Below, in pieces: positions 51,698-60,838 of a DNA stretch of 64,000 bases. Location of the stretch: positions 1 through 64,000 of the forward strand of contig CAYQDB010000012.1 of NCBI GenBank assembly GCA_964416195.1. Direction: 5' to 3'. Each line of letters starts with the position of its first letter. Positions within the stretch are counted from its first letter, which is position 1. Below the pieces are notes generated by a model. It was not told the DNA's origin and made no database searches. It worked only from the letters and a program-made list of their open reading frames with translations. Origin of the DNA: CAYQDB01 sp964416195 (lineage in GTDB: Bacteria; Zixibacteria; MSB-5A5; GN15; FEB-12). Made by a program: the position numbers and the translations under genes.

Positions 51698-53104
51698 ATG
51701 AAGTGGTTACTTGTACGATCAACCGCTTTGTTGCTTCTGCTTGCTGTTACAGCTTTGGCACAGGGTGTCGACAGGCCTTCTGTGGAGGCATACTCATTTG
51801 ATTTCACTGGTGGGGGCGCTAGGGCCGAGGGGATGGGCAAGGCTTTCATTGGCGTTTCCGATGACATTACCGCCGGAAGCTGGAATCCGGCCGGGTTGTA
51901 TGTTCAGGAGAAGCCGGCGCTGTCTCTCAGCTACGGTTCTTTAGCGCCGCGTGGCTCGACAAGCGCGGATTTGTTCCAGAGCATCTCAGAATTTGATCAT
52001 ACCGGTTCGTTTGACAATCTTACCTCCGCTAATTTTCTAGCTCCTATCCGCCTCAAGGGGCATCATTTTGTCGGCTCTTTCAACTACACACGGAATTTTG
52101 ATGAGTTTCAAGGTCTTGGGTTTTCCTTCTTACGTCACGATTTCATGTATACCCATCTTCTTACTGGTGATTCAATATTCTCGTGGTCTGATATAGGTGT
52201 GATTTCCGAGCTCCACGGCGGTCTTAATTCCGTAAACATGGGATTCGGTACGCGCATGTATCGCAACCTTTCCTTCGGGGTCAGTCTGAATGTCTATGCT
52301 GGCGAAGCAGTGAGGGATCAGCTCTCAACGGTGCTGCGCGACTCAGTTGAGCATTATCTCGATGTCGGTTCCTACTACAAGCAGCTTATCGAGGAGAGTG
52401 TAATTGACACAAACAAGTTCTCCGGGTTCAACTTCACTATTGGTTTCAAATTCAACGGAGAGAAGCTCGATGCCGGTCTGATTATTCGAACACCTTTCTC
52501 ACTAAAGGTCAAGACAGGGAGGTCCATATTTATAATCGTAAAACAGGGAAGCCCCTTACAGGGAGAGCTGTTGAATGTTGTGACCGATACTACCTACTAT
52601 GATGATCTGCTCGCGGAGTACAAATTGCCACTGATGGTGGGAGGCGGCGTAGCCTATAGAGCCTCCGAAAACTTACTTCTGGCGCTGGATGCGGAATACC
52701 GCCACTTCAGCGATTGCAAAGTCGATTTGCGGGATTCCCTGCGGATCGATCCGGGAGGAAACAACGAGGAGTACTTCACCGAGTTTGACCCGGGGTGGAA
52801 GAATGTCTTTGCTGTACGTGCGGGAGGTGAATACCTTTATCAGACAAAGATTGGTGTGATACCGATTCGTGCAGGCTTGGGTTATGTTCCAATGCCCAAC
52901 CAGAGCATCAACATCAGCGGCGACACCTCAGCCGTGGTGATGTACAACATTTCTCTCGGAAGCGGCATTCATTGGAGCCAGATACACCTCGATATGGCGT
53001 ACACGTATTCCAGATGGGATTTGGAGCTGTCGGATCCGGTAAGCAGTGTGGAGTTCAAGAATCGCGATCACCATCTTAATTTCAGCTTCACCGGATACTT
53101 TTAG
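51698..53104 (+). CDS. FadL/UPF0164-like outer-membrane beta-barrel protein
   Basis: The 468-residue protein has a signal peptide (about 1-21, cleavage after ALAQ) and the family-like GGGARAEGMGKAFIGVSDD and SWNPAGLY near residues 37-68. Alternating strands with many aromatic residues follow, and it ends in a C-terminal Phe (FTGYF), typical of barrels inserted by BamA. FadL relatives import hydrophobic substrates; the cargo here is not known. The ATG follows AAGGAG. Confidence 0.87.
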   Translation: MKWLLVRSTALLLLLAVTALAQGVDRPSVEAYSFDFTGGGARAEGMGKAFIGVSDDITAGSWNPAGLYVQEKPALSLSYGSLAPRGSTSADLFQSISEFDHTGSFDNLTSANFLAPIRLKGHHFVGSFNYTRNFDEFQGLGFSFLRHDFMYTHLLTGDSIFSWSDIGVISELHGGLNSVNMGFGTRMYRNLSFGVSLNVYAGEAVRDQLSTVLRDSVEHYLDVGSYYKQLIEESVIDTNKFSGFNFTIGFKFNGEKLDAGLIIRTPFSLKVKTGRSIFIIVKQGSPLQGELLNVVTDTTYYDDLLAEYKLPLMVGGGVAYRASENLLLALDAEYRHFSDCKVDLRDSLRIDPGGNNEEYFTEFDPGWKNVFAVRAGGEYLYQTKIGVIPIRAGLGYVPMPNQSINISGDTSAVVMYNISLGSGIHWSQIHLDMAYTYSRWDLELSDPVSSVEFKNRDHHLNFSFTGYF

Positions 53105-53219
53105 TTGAAGTTTTTATGTCATCTGGGAGTTGTTGGGTAGGCAATCGCGAGTGCTTCAACTTATGAGTGGCTGTTGCCGATAATGCAAATTGAACGGAGT
53201 TGTTTAGTGGGAGCGCTTG

Positions 53220-53894
53220 ATGTACGGTAAGACCAAGCTGACCAAGAGGCAGATCAAAGAAGACAAATTCACTGTCTTCATGCTTAGTGCGAAAGACCAA
53301 ATCCGGGATTACTGGCAGTACCTGGTCATTGGGCTGGTGGCGGTAATTCTGATTATTGTCGGTATAGTTTATTACTTCAACTCCCAGGGGGTGGAGAGAC
53401 GGGAGGCTGCGAGTAGATTTGCTCAGGCGCTGTTGGATTACCGCTCTGGTAATAATCAGGTTGCGATTATGGGTTTGAACCAGGTTGTCGAAGAGTACGG
53501 CGATGAGGAGGTTGCCGAGCGGTCTCTATTCTTGCTTGGAAACATAAACTATGAAACCCGCAACTACCTCGAAGCGATACGCTTCTATGAGTTGTACTTG
53601 TCGAAATATCACCAGAACAAGCTTAACCGGTCCGCTGTGCTGGCTGGGATTGCCTCAAGCTTTGAAAATCAGGGTCAGTTTCGTGAGGCGGCGGAGAAAT
53701 TTGTGGCCGCCTATGACGAGTACCCCGACGGACCGTTGGTCGGCGATTACCTGGTATCGGCAATGCGCAATTACCTTGAGATAGGGGAAACAGATCTAGC
53801 TTGGACTCGTCTGGAAGCCATTAAAGATAAGTTCCCCGGCACCGAACTGACCAATCGGGCGATTCGTTTGTTCAGTGAGAAGAGCCAAACCTGA
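53220..53894 (+). CDS. Membrane-anchored TPR protein
   Basis: The 224-residue protein has a basic N-terminus, one transmembrane helix (about 37-58) and then three or four tetratricopeptide-like helix pairs (FAQALLDYRSGNNQVA, LFLLGNINYETRNY, EAAEKFVAAYDEYPDG). The layout (short cytoplasmic part, single span, periplasmic TPRs) resembles YfgM/BamD-like scaffold proteins. The ATG at 53220 is preceded by GTGGGAG. It lies between an outer-membrane barrel gene and a GH57 gene. Confidence 0.83.
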   Translation: MYGKTKLTKRQIKEDKFTVFMLSAKDQIRDYWQYLVIGLVAVILIIVGIVYYFNSQGVERREAASRFAQALLDYRSGNNQVAIMGLNQVVEEYGDEEVAERSLFLLGNINYETRNYLEAIRFYELYLSKYHQNKLNRSAVLAGIASSFENQGQFREAAEKFVAAYDEYPDGPLVGDYLVSAMRNYLEIGETDLAWTRLEAIKDKFPGTELTNRAIRLFSEKSQT

Positions 53895-53918
53895 AAACAG
53901 AATTAGGGGACGAGATTT

Positions 53919-56048
53919 TTGACGGGACACGAGCCCCTAAGAGTTGCCATCCTGTGGCACATGCACCAGCCCAATTACCAGGAACCTGATTCCAGGCGCC
54001 TGGTCCTGCCGTGGGTTCGACTCCACGCTATAAAAGACTACCTCGATATGCCGTTAACGGCTTGCGAGTATGACAATATCAGGGTGACATTCAATTTAGT
54101 GCCTTCTCTTATCGACCAGTTTCAGCTTTACCTAGATGGGGGGAGCGATCGCCATCTTGAACTGTCTCGTATGCGCGCCCATGACTTGACCCGTGATCAG
54201 AAATGCGAGATTCTCGACAGTTTCTTTTCGTCACACCCTCCGTACATGATCGAACCCTATAGTCGCTATAATGAACTCTACCTGAAAATGAAGAAGAATA
54301 TCGGTGACTCAATCCTGCCGGCTCTTTTCACTTCAGAAGAGATGCGTGATCTACAGGTCTGGTCGAATTTGACCTGGGTGGATCCGGCGTTCCGAAAAGA
54401 AGAACCTGTGAAGTTACTTCTTGACAAGGGAAAGCATTTTACGGAAGAGGAGAAGCAGGCACTTCTCGATTGGCAACTGAAGCTTATTGCTAGGATTATT
54501 CCGACCTACAAAGAATTGTATGAGCGCGGCCAGATTGATATATCATTTACGCCCTACTACCATCCGATCCTGCCCTTGCTGTGTGATAGCGAGAGCGCTC
54601 TTGAAGCAGTTCCCGGGATCACGTTGCCCACCCGAAGATTTCGTCATCCTGAAGACGCTGAGCAGCAGATTGTCATGTCGATGGGAAAGTTTGAGGCTTT
54701 GTTCGGACGGAAGATGGCCGGGATATGGCCGTCAGAAGGCTCTGTCTCAGAAGAGGTTGCGACCCTTTTTATCAAGCATGGCATCAAGTGGGCGGCTACC
54801 GATGAAGAAATCCTGTACTATTCACTCAAGAAATCAGCCATGGAGCAGGCTGACCATTCGCCTCACTTTGTGTATGAATATGGTCCGGGTCTCAAGCTGT
54901 TTTTTCGGGACCATGCGCTCTCGGATCGTATTGGATTTGTGTACTCAGACTGGGAGGCGGACAGAGCGGTTGCTGATTTCATCAGTCACTTGAAGAATAT
55001 CCGCTCAAAGGTAGCCGATAGGATTGAGGATGCCGTTGTTCCTATTATACTGGATGGTGAAAATGCCTGGGAATTCTTTCCCGATGACGGGCATGAGTTT
55101 CTTACGGAACTGTATAAACGATTGAATACCGATCCGGAAATCGAAGCTATTACTATGACAGAGGCGGCTAACCGAAGCGTACCCCAGCAACTTCCAGCGC
55201 TGTTTGCCGGTTCCTGGATAAATCATAACTTCCGCATCTGGATAGGCCATGCTGAGGACAATGCGGCTTGGGAGTTGCTGTCCACAGCTCGGGAGACCTT
55301 GGTACAATTCGAAAAAGACAATCTGGATTATGACCGTGAAAAGATAACTGCTGCCTGGAGACAGGTATACATTGCAGAAGGTTCTGACTGGTGTTGGTGG
55401 TATGGGGACGAGCATCGGGTGGCGAGCAACGAGCAGTTCGACAGGATTTTTCGCCGACATCTGTCGGCTGTCTATGAGTATCTGGGTCTTGACGTTCCAT
55501 TTGAATTTCTGAATCCCATCTACAGAAGCATGGCGGCTGTTGAAGCTGCGCAGCCCGACGTGCTCCTTACGCCTGTCATTGATGGCTACCGAACGCATTT
55601 CTATGAGTGGGCCGGTGCGGGCACATTTGACTGTCTGCCGAGGGGGAATGCGATGCACCGCGTGGACAGATTCATTTCGAAAATCTATTTTGTGTATGAT
55701 CACGACCGGTTGTATATTCGACTTGATTTTGTCAGCCGAAGCAATCTGGAATCCATTGGGAAGCCGACTTTTCTGCTGACATTCTTCACGCCGAAGTCAA
55801 AGCAGGTGTGGTTGCATATTGACAAGGAGACGAAAGCCGGGGAGGAGGCTGGGAAATTCCAGTACTGTCTGGGGGATATCCTGGAGGTAGCTTTGGAGCG
55901 TAGCTACCTTTGGCCCGATGGCTACGGACTTTTGGGATTTACAGTAGCTGTCTTGGATGGAGAAGAAAGTCTTGAAACCCAGCCTGAAACCGAACCGCTC
56001 AAACTGGAAGTGTACGAGCGAAACAAAGAGTTGTTCTGGCCTTCGTGA
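53919..56048 (+). CDS. Glycoside hydrolase family 57 protein
   Basis: GH57 enzymes act on alpha-glucans such as starch and glycogen. The 709-residue protein has the N-terminal HMHQPNY motif (14-20), HPILPLLCD near residue 220, and GIWPSEGS, whose Glu (about 273) would be the nucleophile. ILDGENAWE carries the Asp (about 378) for acid/base. The C-terminal part (about 540-700) looks like a beta-rich carbohydrate-binding or glucodextranase-like domain. There is no signal peptide, so it is probably cytoplasmic. The start is TTG behind AGGGGACG. Whether it is a hydrolase, branching enzyme or transferase cannot be decided here. Confidence 0.88.
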   Translation: MTGHEPLRVAILWHMHQPNYQEPDSRRLVLPWVRLHAIKDYLDMPLTACEYDNIRVTFNLVPSLIDQFQLYLDGGSDRHLELSRMRAHDLTRDQKCEILDSFFSSHPPYMIEPYSRYNELYLKMKKNIGDSILPALFTSEEMRDLQVWSNLTWVDPAFRKEEPVKLLLDKGKHFTEEEKQALLDWQLKLIARIIPTYKELYERGQIDISFTPYYHPILPLLCDSESALEAVPGITLPTRRFRHPEDAEQQIVMSMGKFEALFGRKMAGIWPSEGSVSEEVATLFIKHGIKWAATDEEILYYSLKKSAMEQADHSPHFVYEYGPGLKLFFRDHALSDRIGFVYSDWEADRAVADFISHLKNIRSKVADRIEDAVVPIILDGENAWEFFPDDGHEFLTELYKRLNTDPEIEAITMTEAANRSVPQQLPALFAGSWINHNFRIWIGHAEDNAAWELLSTARETLVQFEKDNLDYDREKITAAWRQVYIAEGSDWCWWYGDEHRVASNEQFDRIFRRHLSAVYEYLGLDVPFEFLNPIYRSMAAVEAAQPDVLLTPVIDGYRTHFYEWAGAGTFDCLPRGNAMHRVDRFISKIYFVYDHDRLYIRLDFVSRSNLESIGKPTFLLTFFTPKSKQVWLHIDKETKAGEEAGKFQYCLGDILEVALERSYLWPDGYGLLGFTVAVLDGEESLETQPETEPLKLEVYERNKELFWPS

Positions 56049-56078
56049 ACAAATTAAAACGAACGTCCGGGAGGAATA

Positions 56079-56495
56079 ATGGTGGAGTCATTTTTCGAAA
56101 ACGGAGCAAGCGAAACCCCGTCCGGGAATATCCCTAATCTGGACGATAACGCAGAGGAATCCTCTGTGGGGTCTGAAGGGGCGCAGGAAGGTTTTCGAAC
56201 CGAAGAGGGGCGGCTGGCGGCGATCATGTCCTATATTCCTTTGTTGTGTTTCATCCCGCTGTTGAATATGAAAGACAACAAGGAGGCTCGTCTTCATGCT
56301 CGGCAGGGGGTGCTACTTTTTCTCATTGAACTGGTTGCTGTTCTTTTCTTGGTTGATGGCATTTCGGATTTTGTCTTCAAGGCGATCCTGATAGTTGCCG
56401 TGGCCTTATCGGTTGTTGGTATTTACTTCGCCTTGCAGGGAAAAAGCTACAAGCTTCCAGTCATCGGTGACTTGGCGGAAAAGACGAAGTTTTGA
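56079..56495 (+). CDS. DUF4870-like membrane protein
   Basis: The 138 residues include an acidic, low-complexity N-terminus (1-45) and then EEGRLAAIMSYIPLLCFIP, ARLHARQGVLLFLIEL and two more hydrophobic stretches, with LPVIGDLAEK at the end. This pattern is typical of DUF4870/Tic20-like small membrane proteins of unknown function. The ATG follows GGGAGGAAT, 30 bases after the GH57 gene. Confidence 0.8.
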   Translation: MVESFFENGASETPSGNIPNLDDNAEESSVGSEGAQEGFRTEEGRLAAIMSYIPLLCFIPLLNMKDNKEARLHARQGVLLFLIELVAVLFLVDGISDFVFKAILIVAVALSVVGIYFALQGKSYKLPVIGDLAEKTKF

Positions 56496-57051
56496 GGGTT
56501 CCGTCTTCCGTTAATGGAGCGCCCAGCGGGTTTTCATGAGGTTGCGGATGGTGGTTTTCTCCACGTGGTTCTCCTGGGAATGATCAGAAAAACATGTAAA
56601 TAGGACTCTCTTTTTCATACTGCGCTTTAATGTAAGTTTTTTGCAGCTTTGATCTTTTCATTATTTGGTCTCCATTTGGTATTGAAGTAGTTAAAAAATG
56701 GTATAAGAAATATGGTCACAGCCCACCGGGTCTCCGGTGTCCAGCCGTAGACGGGTTGGACCTGGACTGCTTTTTAGGGTTTTGGAAATAGCCCGTTACC
56801 TTCTGTCATTGTCGGACGTCCTCGTTTGCCGTGTCTCCAAGAGAGTTGGTGCGAGGCCTCATGCTGGCCGTAGAATAATGGACTGGCAGGGATCCACCCA
56901 GCTAACCTGGTAGGTTCCAGCAACCTGGATGTCTGCGTAAAGAGAACGTAGGTCATACTACCTGCTGGTATGATGGCAGAGTGGCAGAATTGGACATCCG
57001 CCGACCATGTTCGACAATCAATGCGTTGTATCCGGAGTCCGGTGTGGAACG
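56496..57051. other. Intergenic region between convergent genes
   Basis: No gene is seen. Two adjacent hairpins (CACCGG-GTCT-CCGGTG at 56724-56739 and GTCCAGCC...GGTTGGAC at 56739-56761) precede a short T-run at about 56771. A diverged copy of the 38873 palindrome lies near 56983. The hairpins could end transcription from the left or belong to a structured repeat. Confidence 0.5.
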
Positions 57052-58371
57052 TTATTTGAGCGGTCCCCAGACAGGGTTAGTACATCCGCCGCATTTGGTC
57101 AGGCGGCGCTGATTGCGGCCGGTAATATCCATGGTGTAGATGTCGTGTGATCCCAGGCGCGTTGAGGAAAAAATGATATGTTTTCCATCGGGGGAGAAAT
57201 GAGGGTTTTCGTTCATGCCCACCTCTGTCAGGATGCGGTAATTGGTCCCAGAGGTGTCTATTGATGCGATGTCAAAGCGGCCCGATTTCGTGCGGCTGAC
57301 GAACGTGATACGATCACTTCTCACTGACCACACCGGCGAATCGTTGTATGCTCCCTCATAAGTCAAGCGTCTGACATTGAGTCCGTCGGAATCCATGATA
57401 TAGATCTGAGGACGGCCGGAACGATCTGAAGCGAAGGCAATGAGTCGTCCGTCAGGCGACCAGGTTGGGGATGTATCAATCGACCAGTGATAGGTGAGAC
57501 GTTTAATGATCTTTCCTTTGAGATTAAGGACATATATCTCGGAGTTCCCATCTTTAGTTAAGACACAGGCGATTTTGTTGCCATCCGGGGAAACTGCCGG
57601 AGCCGCGACAATGCCCGGGAAACAGGCTACACGTGAAGCCTCGTTGCTGTATATGTTTACCTTATAAAGATGTGGGTCCCCGTCCAGATAGCTGGTAAAA
57701 TAGATCTCGTCACCTTGCGGAGAGAAAACAGGGGAGATGTTTATAGAGCCATTGTTCGTCAGTTGTCGTTCGTTGGTGCCGTCGTAATCGGACATGAAGA
57801 GCTCCTTGGTTTCACCAGTCCTTTTGGCGTAGACGACTTTCGTTTGGAAAATGCCTCTCTCGCCGGTGAGGGTGTGAACAACCTCGTTGGCGACGTTGTG
57901 TCCCAGCTCACGCCAGAGGGATTTGTGTGCCTCGAGTTTCCCTTTGGCAAATTGCTGTTTGCGGGCAGTGTCATATAGCCGCCAGCGCACGCGCAGGTTT
58001 GGTCCGGGGAGCTCCGTTTCCAGCCTGACCAGGTATGTCGCACCAAGGCGCTGCCAGCCCAAGAGACCCAGATCGACGATTTCATAGACTTTCAGGTAGA
58101 AAGTGTCGAGAGGTACCAGCTCAAAATCAGGGCAGAAGTCAATGTCATTCTGAATGATCCTTGTTGTGTAACCCATTATAGTAGAGTCGTCCGTAGTAAT
58201 GTACTGGTTACCGATATAGTGCATTTCATCAACGCCGATCAGTGTCGGTTGGATGTTGCCCGTGCGAAGGGTATCGAAGAAGATATTTCGTACACCTTCC
58301 TCTTGGGTGGAAGCGCCTGCTGCCATAAACAAACAGAAAAGGATCAACAGGAAAAGAGTTCTCAGCCGCAT
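57052..58371 (-). CDS. tolB: Tol-Pal system protein TolB
   Basis: TolB is a periplasmic beta-propeller that links TolA to Pal and peptidoglycan. The ATG at 58371 gives 439 residues with a signal peptide (about 1-22, AAGAS) and a GAGG ribosome binding site inside the end of the tolA-like gene. An N-terminal domain (about 25-170) is followed by five or six repeats of the WD40-like pattern (SPVFSPQGDEIYF, APAVSPDGNKIAC, SPTWSPDGRLIAF, NPHFSPDGKHIIF). It is the last gene of the operon; no pal follows. Confidence 0.92.
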   Translation of the reverse strand: MRLRTLFLLILFCLFMAAGASTQEEGVRNIFFDTLRTGNIQPTLIGVDEMHYIGNQYITTDDSTIMGYTTRIIQNDIDFCPDFELVPLDTFYLKVYEIVDLGLLGWQRLGATYLVRLETELPGPNLRVRWRLYDTARKQQFAKGKLEAHKSLWRELGHNVANEVVHTLTGERGIFQTKVVYAKRTGETKELFMSDYDGTNERQLTNNGSINISPVFSPQGDEIYFTSYLDGDPHLYKVNIYSNEASRVACFPGIVAAPAVSPDGNKIACVLTKDGNSEIYVLNLKGKIIKRLTYHWSIDTSPTWSPDGRLIAFASDRSGRPQIYIMDSDGLNVRRLTYEGAYNDSPVWSVRSDRITFVSRTKSGRFDIASIDTSGTNYRILTEVGMNENPHFSPDGKHIIFSSTRLGSHDIYTMDITGRNQRRLTKCGGCTNPVWGPLK

Positions 58372-58372
58372 G

Positions 58373-59044
58373 TCAGAACCTCGGAGCATATTTGAAGGGT
58401 AGCGTTATCCCGATGATCTCGTCCCGGAACTCCCGAGGGAGTGGGGGAAAGGGAGCGGCGCGCTCCACGGCCTGCAGACAAGCTTGGTCAAAGGTCGGGA
58501 TACCGGATGATGTTTCTACACGCAGCTCAACCAACCTCCCGGACCGAATAACCTGGAAGTATATCGTACATACCAGGGTGGCGTCGGAGACGACAGGGTT
58601 TCTCCAGTTACTGGCGATCTTATTAAATGTCTGGGTGAACCAGTAGGGATAATTGAACGAGGTGTTATCAATGGTTGCCCCTTCGAACGGTGAGCCGCCA
58701 CTGGTGGCTGATGATTCGATTTCTTTCTTATCACCCATCGATGCTGTCCGATTAGTTGTCCTTGATCGGGTTTTATTATCTCCTTTATTATTGGACTTTG
58801 GTTTGACAACGGCCTTTTTAGCCGTTGTAGGTGCCTCAATGGGGATATCCGGCAAAACCTCAGACAGCGCCTGTGGAATTGAAACCGGCACCTGTGCTGG
58901 CATTCTCGCTGGGAGGGAGGTGAGCGAGACCCGGACTATCTCGTCGTAGAACCGCCCTTTCTTGATTTCGAAAGGGGCTGAGACGACCGTAGCGGTGACA
59001 ATAGCTACATGCAGCAGCAACGAAAGAAAAATATCCCGCTTCAT
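58373..59044 (-). CDS. TolA/TonB-like energy-transducing protein
   Basis: The 223 residues comprise an N-terminal transmembrane anchor (about 4-24), a low-complexity Pro/Lys/Thr/Asn linker (about 35-115) and a C-terminal TonB/TolA domain (ASNWRNPVVSDATLVCTIYF, RVETSSGIPTFDQACLQAV and APFPPLPREF). The place between tolR and tolB argues for a TolA role. The linker is far shorter than in E. coli TolA. Confidence 0.88.
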   Translation of the reverse strand: MKRDIFLSLLLHVAIVTATVVSAPFEIKKGRFYDEIVRVSLTSLPARMPAQVPVSIPQALSEVLPDIPIEAPTTAKKAVVKPKSNNKGDNKTRSRTTNRTASMGDKKEIESSATSGGSPFEGATIDNTSFNYPYWFTQTFNKIASNWRNPVVSDATLVCTIYFQVIRSGRLVELRVETSSGIPTFDQACLQAVERAAPFPPLPREFRDEIIGITLPFKYAPRF

Positions 59045-59050
59045 GGATCA

Positions 59051-59482
59051 CTACCGGGTCTTTCTGGACCTGCTTTCCTCATGCTGTTTGGTGACAAGGC
59101 CGATGGATTCAATTCCCATCTCCTTGAATCGCCCGATAACCTCAATGGCGAGTCCGTATACTACCGAGGAATCAGCCCGCAAATAGACAGATGAGGTGTT
59201 CTTGGCCCGCATTTCCTTCCTCAAGGCGTCTTCGAACTTGTCCAGCCTGGCCCAGACATCGTTGACGTAAATCCCGCCTTTGGCATCGATTGTTACGACT
59301 ACTCCTTCGGCTTCTTCCTCAATGGCTGCTGCTTTTGTTTTTGGAAGGTTGACCTCTATTCCAGACTGTAGCAAAGGAGCAGATATCATGAAGATAATCA
59401 ACATTACCAGAACAACATCCACCAGATTGGTGATATTAATATCAGCCATGGCCCGGTACTGCCGCTTCGGGGGACGACGCAT
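59051..59482 (-). CDS. tolR: TolR/ExbD family protein
   Basis: The 143-residue protein has a single N-terminal transmembrane helix containing the essential Asp (NITNLVDVVLVMLIIFMIS, about residues 15-33) and a periplasmic domain with the PKTKA segment and VVTIDAKGGIYVN. It couples the proton-motive force with TolQ. The start overlaps the tolQ stop. Confidence 0.93.
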   Translation of the reverse strand: MRRPPKRQYRAMADINITNLVDVVLVMLIIFMISAPLLQSGIEVNLPKTKAAAIEEEAEGVVVTIDAKGGIYVNDVWARLDKFEDALRKEMRAKNTSSVYLRADSSVVYGLAIEVIGRFKEMGIESIGLVTKQHEESRSRKTR

Positions 59483-60198
59483 TAAAGGGATTCCTTTTGA
59501 GCGTGGGCCAAGAACTCCAGAATGAAGTTATTACAGAAGTCGTTGACGAACTTCAACTTACTGTTGGCCCAGTTGAAGGCAATAACGGCAGGTATGGCGG
59601 CTCCCAGGCCGACGATTGTTGCCAGCAAAGCCTCAGCAATTCCTGGCGCTACGACTGCAAGAGAAGCCGAGCCGCGCTCACCTATCGACCAGAACGAATT
59701 CATGACGCCGACCACGGTACCCAGCAGTCCCATGAAAGGGGCCGAGTTGGCCGTCGTAGCGAGGAAGATGACTCTCCGCTCCAGTTTGTTCATTTGTTCA
59801 GTGAGCTCCTTTTCCATGGTCATCTCGACAATTTCGAAGTCCCTGTCATCCAGAGGCCGCTTGCTTTCTTGCAGGGCTCCTCCTTCGTTCTTCAGCTCTT
59901 GCATTTGATTGAGTTCGGTGAAGCCAGCCATATAGATGTTGGCAAGGGGAGAGCTGGCATGTGACTTGGCCTGGCCGACCGATTCTGAGAGCTGTCGGGA
60001 GCGCCTGAATGACTGCAGGAAGACGTCGTTGTCTCGATCTACGGACTTGAACTGGCGCCACTTGTGGAAGATAATCACCCAAGAAACAAAGGACATCAGA
60101 ACCAGAACCGTCAGAATGAGTATGCCAAAGGCCGATGTCTGCCCAATGATTTGCCAGATAGAGCCGGAAAAAATGCTCATTACTACGGAATAATTCAT
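59482..60198 (-). CDS. tolQ: TolQ/ExbB/MotA family proton channel
   Basis: This is an inner-membrane motor component with three transmembrane helices. From the ATG at 60198 it has 238 residues; a GTG at 60219 in the same frame would add seven. The family signature APFMGLLGTVVGVMNSF lies near residue 155, followed by GIAEALLATIVGLGAAIPAV. It precedes tolR with a one-base overlap. The promoter at 60280-60308 lies directly upstream. Confidence 0.92.
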   Translation of the reverse strand: MNYSVVMSIFSGSIWQIIGQTSAFGILILTVLVLMSFVSWVIIFHKWRQFKSVDRDNDVFLQSFRRSRQLSESVGQAKSHASSPLANIYMAGFTELNQMQELKNEGGALQESKRPLDDRDFEIVEMTMEKELTEQMNKLERRVIFLATTANSAPFMGLLGTVVGVMNSFWSIGERGSASLAVVAPGIAEALLATIVGLGAAIPAVIAFNWANSKLKFVNDFCNNFILEFLAHAQKESL

Positions 60199-60279
60199 AC
60201 TTGTTTGTACGCTCCACACCTTTAATAGTTTGCGCTCTACGCCGACCGGCCCAAAGCAGAACGGCCTATTGCGGCACTT

Positions 60280-60308
60280 ATGATAGACAGCATTGAGGTT
60301 TTCGTCAA
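60280..60308 (-). promoter_or_regulatory. Predicted promoter of the tol operon
   Basis: On the - strand TTGACG (60308-60303) and TATCAT (60285-60280) are separated by 17 bases, with a leader of about 75 bases before tolQ. It is divergent to the small lipoprotein gene on the + strand. Confidence 0.6.
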
Positions 60309-60424
60309 CAAAAACAGGCTGAATCGACCTAGCAGCAACGGCTCACTTTATACTTGACTTGATTATTGAAGAACATAACTTTTCGTCCGTTACAAAGCTC
60401 ATGTTTTTTACAGAGAGGAGAGTC

Positions 60425-60637
60425 ATGAGAAGATTACTAATCGCTTTCTCATCGGTGGCGCTTGTTCTGGCGGTGGGTTACGGTTGCGGAAAGAAAGAAA
60501 GTGGTGAGCCGGCCGGCAAGGTTCCCACGGAGGTGAAGAAAGCTGAAACGATGGACAGCACAAGGTTGGATTCGGCTATGATGGACACGACCGCAGCCGA
60601 ATCGACTGCAGCTGAGGAGTCCCACGACAGCCTGTAG
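60425..60637 (+). CDS. Small predicted lipoprotein
   Basis: The 70-residue protein has a signal sequence (RRLLIAFSSVALVLAVGYGC) whose Cys20 is a plausible lipidation site. It is followed by a soluble tail rich in Lys, Glu, Thr, Ala, Ser and Met with no fold that I recognise. The ATG is preceded by GAGAGGAG. It lies divergent to the tol operon, but it is not Pal: no peptidoglycan-binding OmpA-like domain is present. Confidence 0.72.
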   Translation: MRRLLIAFSSVALVLAVGYGCGKKESGEPAGKVPTEVKKAETMDSTRLDSAMMDTTAAESTAAEESHDSL

Positions 60638-60689
60638 TTGACCTGATGTAAACACAAGTGCCCCCCGTAGCTTGATGGGTGGTTTTCAT

Positions 60690-60800
60690 GCGCCGCCACG
60701 AATCCCTCTTCGTGACGGCTCTATTCGTGCGGTCACGAAAGGATTCCTGACCGCGTACAATAATAATTCGTAGGGAAGGTCTGTGACAGACCTTCCCTCT
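60690..60800. terminator. Cluster of hairpins between convergent genes
   Basis: A perfect 11-bp stem AGGGAAGGTCT...AGACCTTCCCT (60772-60798) with a 5-base loop lies between the lipoprotein and the end of the - strand cluster. CACGAA...TTCGTG (about 60698-60715) and GCGGTCA...TGACCGC (about 60729-60755) fold just before it. The strongest stem can serve as a bidirectional terminator. Confidence 0.65.
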
Positions 60801-60838
60801 ATCTTGCTAGAAAATAGCCTTGCAAACTACACGCTGTG

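Noticed and set aside
60425..60637. Small lipoprotein next to the tol operon as Pal
   Set aside because: It is only 70 residues long, divergent to the operon and lacks an OmpA-like peptidoglycan-binding domain.
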